From Ulva prolifera (Eukaryota; Chlorophyta; Ulvophyceae; Ulvales; Ulvaceae): 64,000 bases of DNA. The position numbers and the translations under genes were made by a program. This document shows, piece after piece, positions 59,601-64,000 of this stretch. The stretch's first letter is position 1. Every line of letters begins with the position of its first letter. The notes beneath the pieces were generated by a model. It searched no databases, was not told the DNA's origin, and was given only the letters and a program-made list of their open reading frames with translations. The stretch spans positions 592,923 through 656,922 of the forward strand of contig CM041204.1 of the NCBI GenBank assembly GCA_023078555.1, read 5' to 3'.

Positions 59601-60918
59601 AGCGCGCTGGGGGCCTTGCGGGTGCGGACGCTCGTCGAGCGCCGCCGCAGCCGCGGGTCCTCGGCAGGTACAAACGTGGCCACGGTGTCGCCAGAGTCGC
59701 CTGTGCGCTGCCAGGCGCGGTGCCGGTGCCGGCCAATCCCGCCACTGGACGTCCCGCCAGAGGTGTCGCCCCGACGCAGCTCCCCCACGGTGACGGTGTG
59801 CGTTGCGAGGCGCACCCGGTCGCGCTGCGCCGCACACACCTTCTCGACGGTTTCCGAGTCCGCCATGGCATCAGCTGCCTGCATGCATGTTGAGCATGTG
59901 TTTGAGCGGCGACGGGTTTGACCCTTTCGAAATACTGCAGCAATGTGCATCCACCTCGTCGACGGTGGACGTCCTGGTGCAAGACTTGGCTGTGCTTTGT
60001 GTGCTTTGTGTGCTGAGTGTGCTTTGTGAACACCTATCCAGGGGGTGTGTGTTGTGCTCTGCGGTGCTACCTGCCTCTCAGGTAGCCTCTCGGGCTTTGT
60101 CCTTGTAACACCTCAACAGGTGACGGGCTTCACTGCGATGGGGAGACTCGCAGGTGTCTAGACGCTGTAGCTCTACATGCATGGTTCGTCTAGCCTACCT
60201 GAGGTTGAGGATGCAGGGCCTCAACATGCCGCTGAACAGCTGTACACTGGTATGCACTTGATGTGAATTCGTGCTAGGTGGTCGTGAGCGGTTGGATAAC
60301 CCACAGCCACATTGGTCTGCATACATGCAGTGGAAGACGACCCATGCATGGCCATGCCCTGCATGTCGTCAGCAGTGCAGCAGATTCAGCACATCTCTGA
60401 TTGATGGCTTCGCTTCTGTATTCTGATAGTCGCAACAACCCTTCGTCCAGCGCCCAGCAAGCTCGAAATCACAGAATCCCAGAAACGAGGCTGAGCCAGG
60501 ATGACCGGATCGCGACCCCCAGAGGCCTGACTATCGCGCACGCAAATTGAACCATGCAAAATGAAACACAAGACCATCAAAGTATTGGTGCGGACTGGGG
60601 GTAACGCACCGCAAGCGTCAGGACGAGTTGTTGTGCCGACACGCCCAGCTCGAGCAGCGCCTCGCTCCCAGGTTGCGCTGCAATAGCGGCACGCCACGCC
60701 GCGGCCATCGCCCGAGTGATCGGCAGAGGAACTACCTCACCCTCTGTGGCCGCATCCGCGATGTTGGATAGGATCTCATTGCGTGCCACCAGATCCGGTG
60801 TCAGAGCATCACTCTCGCCGTCCAGCCTGAGCACAGCACCAGCCTCCACAAGCACGAGCGCAATGGCACGCCTGTCTTCAGAAGACATCATATGTACAGC
60901 CTGCCTATTTTCCGACAT
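56609..60918 (-). CDS. Gene D: SKP1/BTB-like domain plus leucine-rich repeats, 926 aa
   Basis: Exons on the minus strand 60918-60610, 59878-59569, 59236-58992 and 58525-56609; GT-AG introns with phases 0, 1, 0; joined frame 2781 nt. An in-frame ATG at 60972 would add 18 residues. Exon 1: VLVEAGAVLRL, LVARNEILSNIADAATEGEV, VPLPITRAMAAAWRAAIA, SAQQLVLTLA. Exon 2 continues AADAMADSETVEKVCAAQ, so the junction reads as one SKP1/BTB C-terminal helix (compare the pattern ILAANYL...L...C of SKP1). Exon 2 ends HLICCCLKPG, and exon 3 ends RNPMPWLEQ. Exon 4 (638 aa) holds RI-type LRRs (LTRLDLGGQGPVAALADSL, LREDLY-like LRDLYLLSWR, LRQLHLRAAEITERGLRALA) and ends FSDWGVKVTGRA. It is the best preserved member and the closest relative of gene C. 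Confidence 0.85.
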
Positions 60919-60972
60919 GCCGTGTGATGCGGGCCCTGATGGTGTTTGCATAGCCGGCCTCGGCGTCACCAT

Positions 60973-62410
60973 CTATGCACTGTGCTGAGCTTATCCAAGG
61001 TTGTGCAACACGGCTTCGAGCGCTGCAAGCGAGCACGGCTTCCTTCCGAGGAGTCAGCAACTTGACTTGGGTGCAAGTTTCAGAGATACTGGAGTTGATC
61101 TAAAGCGACGAGCGGTGGTCAACGCCGGGTGTACACACCGGCCAGGATGCCCGCGGCAGGCTGGTATCGATCGAGATATGTTGATGGCGCCTGCTCTACA
61201 GGCATCCAGAACGTACACTTATATGTAGCACCTACCAGAACAGGCACTGAGACGCTGAGAATCAATTTGTTCCTTGGCAGAGGTGCGCTTGGTGAGCGCG
61301 TGGTTTGACGCTGCAGATCATATCTCACACCTTCATCGCGAACGTAGTGACTGTGTGAGGCCCAGTGTCGACAGGGACCCGATGCACCACCAGCGAAGAC
61401 CTGCGTGCACGATGTCTCGTTGTGCAGAAGAAAAAGATAAGTAATTGTGGGAAGACAACCACCGATACACATGGAATACATAGGGCCTCATGTGTCCGTG
61501 TATCCCGTACAGCTGGCCAGCGCGTCCCACAGCAGTGCATTCTGTGCCCACTCTATTTTCCGATTCTTCTAAGTCATGATCCTGAGTTCTAGAATATGGT
61601 CAGCTCCGCATTCGTGCCAGCGCTGCGGCGACATTCTGCAGATTCTCGGGGCAGCGTTCGCTTCCCAAGCCAAGGGAAAGTCTGGCAGACTGGTGATCCC
61701 AGGTCTGCGACAAAAATCGCATCGGTTCTTCCGTATTCTTCATGATCGCCTCTTGACGAGGCGGCAGCACGCTTGCGATCTGGTGGTCCATGGCCTCAGC
61801 AGGACACTGAGGTGGCCCCGTCCTCAGCACTTTCTGCCGTCACATGCTAGCCACCGGTGAACACGGGGAATTATCCAAGCGACTCCCAGCGATGCTTTCG
61901 TGCAAAACACGATTCATCCGTTCATGCAAACAACGAAAGCAGTGCTAGTGCAGAAACACTGCAACTCTGGCGGCGATCCATACAGCCACGTCGATACTGC
62001 TTTTATGCACCCGCCCCTGCATGTAGTTTCTACACAGACGACTGTCATGCAAAAGCATCCAGCGTGTGCACCTGTCATGCAAAAGCATCCAGCGTGTGCA
62101 CCTGTGCATGACGCAAAGTCTGCAGGCCAGGATGAGCATTGGGACCTGGCTCGCTTGAGGAAACCGCACCACACGCTGGAAAACCTTTCACTCACAGCGG
62201 GGGGTTCACAGAGTAGATGGGTCTTACCGTCATCGAACCAGCAGCTGATTTACATCCACTTCCATGTTGAAGCTAGGAGAATGTTGCTTTTACAGGCCGC
62301 TGCAGTGACTCTGGCGGGTCACTGGTGCACCACTGCAGCATCTGCCTGTCACTCATCGCCGTCCTCAAGCGCTCCAGACCACCACACACACTGGTCGTGA
62401 GCAGCAGCAG
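60973..62410. other. Intergenic between gene D and gene E
   Basis: About 1.4 kb with only short frames. It should hold the gene D promoter. A 30-bp unit is duplicated at 62045-62104. Confidence 0.45.
62045..62104. repeat. 30-bp perfect tandem duplication
   Basis: The unit starting TCATGCAAAAGCATCCAGCG occurs twice in a row without change. Confidence 0.9.
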
Positions 62411-64000
62411 TCACAGGGCGCCACAATCACACAGTTCCCATGACCTGCAAACCACCCGCGGCTCTGCCTGCGTCCCCCCCCCCCCCCCCCCCCCCCTCCC
62501 CCCCCGACGGGCTGCCCGTGCCCTCCGCCTGGCTTCCCGAGATTCCGCAGGCGCCTTGGGCACGGTAACTGAGGCCTGGTAGCACATGCGCGAGGTGCAC
62601 ACTCTCAACCCCTGAGCCCCTTTCACAGCTAGCAGTGCTAGCTCCTCTGCTGCCTCCTCAAGTGCCCCCCGCAGCCGCACCTCCTGCAGCCGCGGCAGCG
62701 AGTGTGTAGCATACTTAACCATATCCAGCGAAATCGGATGCAAGCGCGTGCTAGTATCGTTGACGCCGTAAAGCTCCAGCACCCGCAGCATCTTCAAGCC
62801 CCTTCCCCTCCTCCCCTCCTCCACGCCCATCTGCCCCGCATCGGCGACCGCTTCCGTGTCCTCGAGTTTCACCATTGCGATTGCAGCGTACTGCAGGTTC
62901 GGATAGTTGCAGTTCGTGATCTGCACTGTCAGCTTCGTCAGACAGGTAAAGTGCTGAAGCACGCGCATAGTGGCATAATGACCGATGAGTGACAACTGCT
63001 GCAGGCCGGGCAGGTGGCAGTGCGCTGTTTCAAGGGCCCGTAACGGGGACACATCACAACTCTCTTCGGCAATGGATTCCAACGTGGTGGCTTGGACGGC
63101 AAAGTTGAGTGCCGACAGGCGGCCGACAGCCGCCGCGAGGTCCCTCACATCCTCCGTTGGGACTTCACACAGAAGATGCAGGTCCCGCAGCGCGCGAGAG
63201 CGCGCCCCTGAGGCCAGCACGTTGGCGAGCACGGCGGCTGCTGGCTTCCAGCTGTGCCCAGAGGGGGCCACGTCACTGAGCACCAGCTTGTGCAGCACCG
63301 GCAGCCCTGAGAGCACCCGAATGATCGCTTCTGCCTCACCTTTTCGAACACGCATGATCACCCCCGCAAGCACAAGTGAGCTGAGGCGCGTGGATGCTGC
63401 AAGGCCACGCCAGAGATGCTGTACAGCATGCATCTCTGCGTGGCTCATGCGGGGGCACGGCGTCCAGTCGCGGTCGCCCACCACTGGTGCGTCATCGGGC
63501 ATGTTATATGCCATGACGGAGGAGACAGACTGCAGGCGCGGCATGCATGCGAGCGCTGCGCCGGGGCCCGGCATGTCCTCGCAGCACACGCTGCGCACAA
63601 GCGCGAGGCGTGTCAGCTGTGGAAACCCTGCAGCGTGGGCCTCCAGCGCCGCGCCGAGGCCGCGCCACTCCAACGCTTCGGCTGCAGTGTCGTTGTTGTG
63701 GGCCGTCAGCCGTGTTGCACAATCAGCGGGACACGGTGGTAACGCGAAGGCACAGTGCTGCTGCTTCCGGGATCGCGGGCACGCACCAGTCAGGGAGGGT
63801 GTGCATCGTGCATGCCGCGCCGCCGAGCAGCAGGGCGCGGAGCTCCGGCAGCTCGGAGGCGGCCCCCACGATGTCCGCGGTGAGCGTGCTGGGCATGCAG
63901 TCGTTGGAGATGTGGAGCCGACGCAGCGCCACAAGGCGCGGCATGCATTCGGTGAGCGTGGGCGCGAGCGACTGCACGAGGCCCGGGCCGCAGAGCTCGA
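62411..64000 (-). CDS. Gene E: partial LRR exon of the same family, with a frame break
   Basis: From the right edge the minus-strand frame reads CGPGLVQSLAPTLTECMPRL, LRRLHISNDCMPSTL and LRALLLGGAACTMHTLPDW, then runs to a stop at 63723. A second frame takes over from about 63.72 kb (RGLGAALEAHAAGFPQLTRL, LVRSVCCEDMPGPGAALACM, VLHKLVLSDVAPSGHSWKPA, LQQLSLIGHYATM). Compared with genes C and D, one LRR module (…MVSA…APHLRALTI…) is missing exactly at the break. I found no GT-AG pair that keeps frame there, and the LRR exon has no intron in A-D. The C-terminus also departs from the family after LPRLQEVRLRG and runs through a glycine tract coded by the C run at 62474-62505. It is probably a decaying copy. 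A new intron or a sequencing error is possible. The 5' part lies outside the window. Confidence 0.6.
   Translation of the reverse strand, partial: SSSAARASCSRSRPRSPNACRALWRCVGSTSPTTACPARSPRTSWGPPPSCRSSAPCCSAARHARCTPSLTGACPRSRKQQHCAFALPPCPADCATRLTAHNNDTAAEALEWRGLGAALEAHAAGFPQLTRLALVRSVCCEDMPGPGAALACMPRLQSVSSVMAYNMPDDAPVVGDRDWTPCPRMSHAEMHAVQHLWRGLAASTRLSSLVLAGVIMRVRKGEAEAIIRVLSGLPVLHKLVLSDVAPSGHSWKPAAAVLANVLASGARSRALRDLHLLCEVPTEDVRDLAAAVGRLSALNFAVQATTLESIAEESCDVSPLRALETAHCHLPGLQQLSLIGHYATMRVLQHFTCLTKLTVQITNCNYPNLQYAAIAMVKLEDTEAVADAGQMGVEEGRRGRGLKMLRVLELYGVNDTSTRLHPISLDMVKYATHSLPRLQEVRLRGALEEAAEELALLAVKGAQGLRVCTSRMCYQASVTVPKAPAESREARRRARAARRGGRGGGGGGGTQAEPRVVCRSWELCDCGAL
62474..62505. repeat. 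Poly-C tract (32 bases, one interruption)
   Basis: C run with a single T at 62497. On the minus strand it would encode a glycine tract near the end of gene E. Such runs are unstable and error-prone in sequencing, so the reading frame beyond it is uncertain. Confidence 0.9.

Noticed and set aside
1..64000. CRISPR arrays, bacterial operons, rRNA genes
   Set aside because: No spaced direct-repeat array, no ribosome-binding-site-linked gene series and no rRNA-like sequence was seen. The genes are intron-rich and eukaryotic.

Overview
This is a nuclear window from a eukaryote, most likely a microalga. The evidence is multi-exon genes with GT-AG introns (many donors read GTGCG), GC-rich exons in less GC-rich surroundings, an LTR retrotransposon of the Ty1/copia type, and two DNA transposons with hAT features. 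A chlorophyte is my best guess. It is not proven by anything in the window.

Layout. Bases 1-862 hold the 3' part of an unrecognised gene on the minus strand. A complete eight-exon aldo/keto reductase gene lies at 5903-9861 (minus). A second, complete copy of the first gene family lies at 15680-17646 (plus), with matching intron phases. From 19760 to the right edge the window is dominated by five related genes. I name them A (19760-25973, plus), B (26910-31761, minus), C (33952-54154, minus), D (56609-60918, minus) and E (62411-64000, minus, cut by the window edge). In A-D a short first exon encodes most of a SKP1/BTB-like domain. The second exon completes its last helices and adds a linker, and a long last exon encodes 580-700 residues of leucine-rich repeats of the ribonuclease-inhibitor type. 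Reading frame and intron phase agree at every junction I could place, so each unit is one SKP1/BTB-LRR fusion gene and not two neighbours. A plausible role is a substrate receptor or adaptor for a cullin ubiquitin ligase, but that is inference.

Gene C is the centre of mobile-element activity. An intact copia element (36362-42954, two identical 360-bp LTRs, one 1848-codon polyprotein, 5-bp target duplication TGCCT) sits inside its second coding exon. Removing the element and one target copy restores the frame exactly. Its first intron is about 10.5 kb long and holds two elements with 8-bp target duplications (43724-45148 and 52249-53354), a possible nested gene (50243-50835) and a double palindrome.

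The remaining stretches (863-5902, 9862-15679, 17647-19759, 25974-26909, 31762-33951, 54155-56608, 60973-62410) show no gene I can support beyond weak open frames. They hold short repeats, palindromes and low-complexity DNA.
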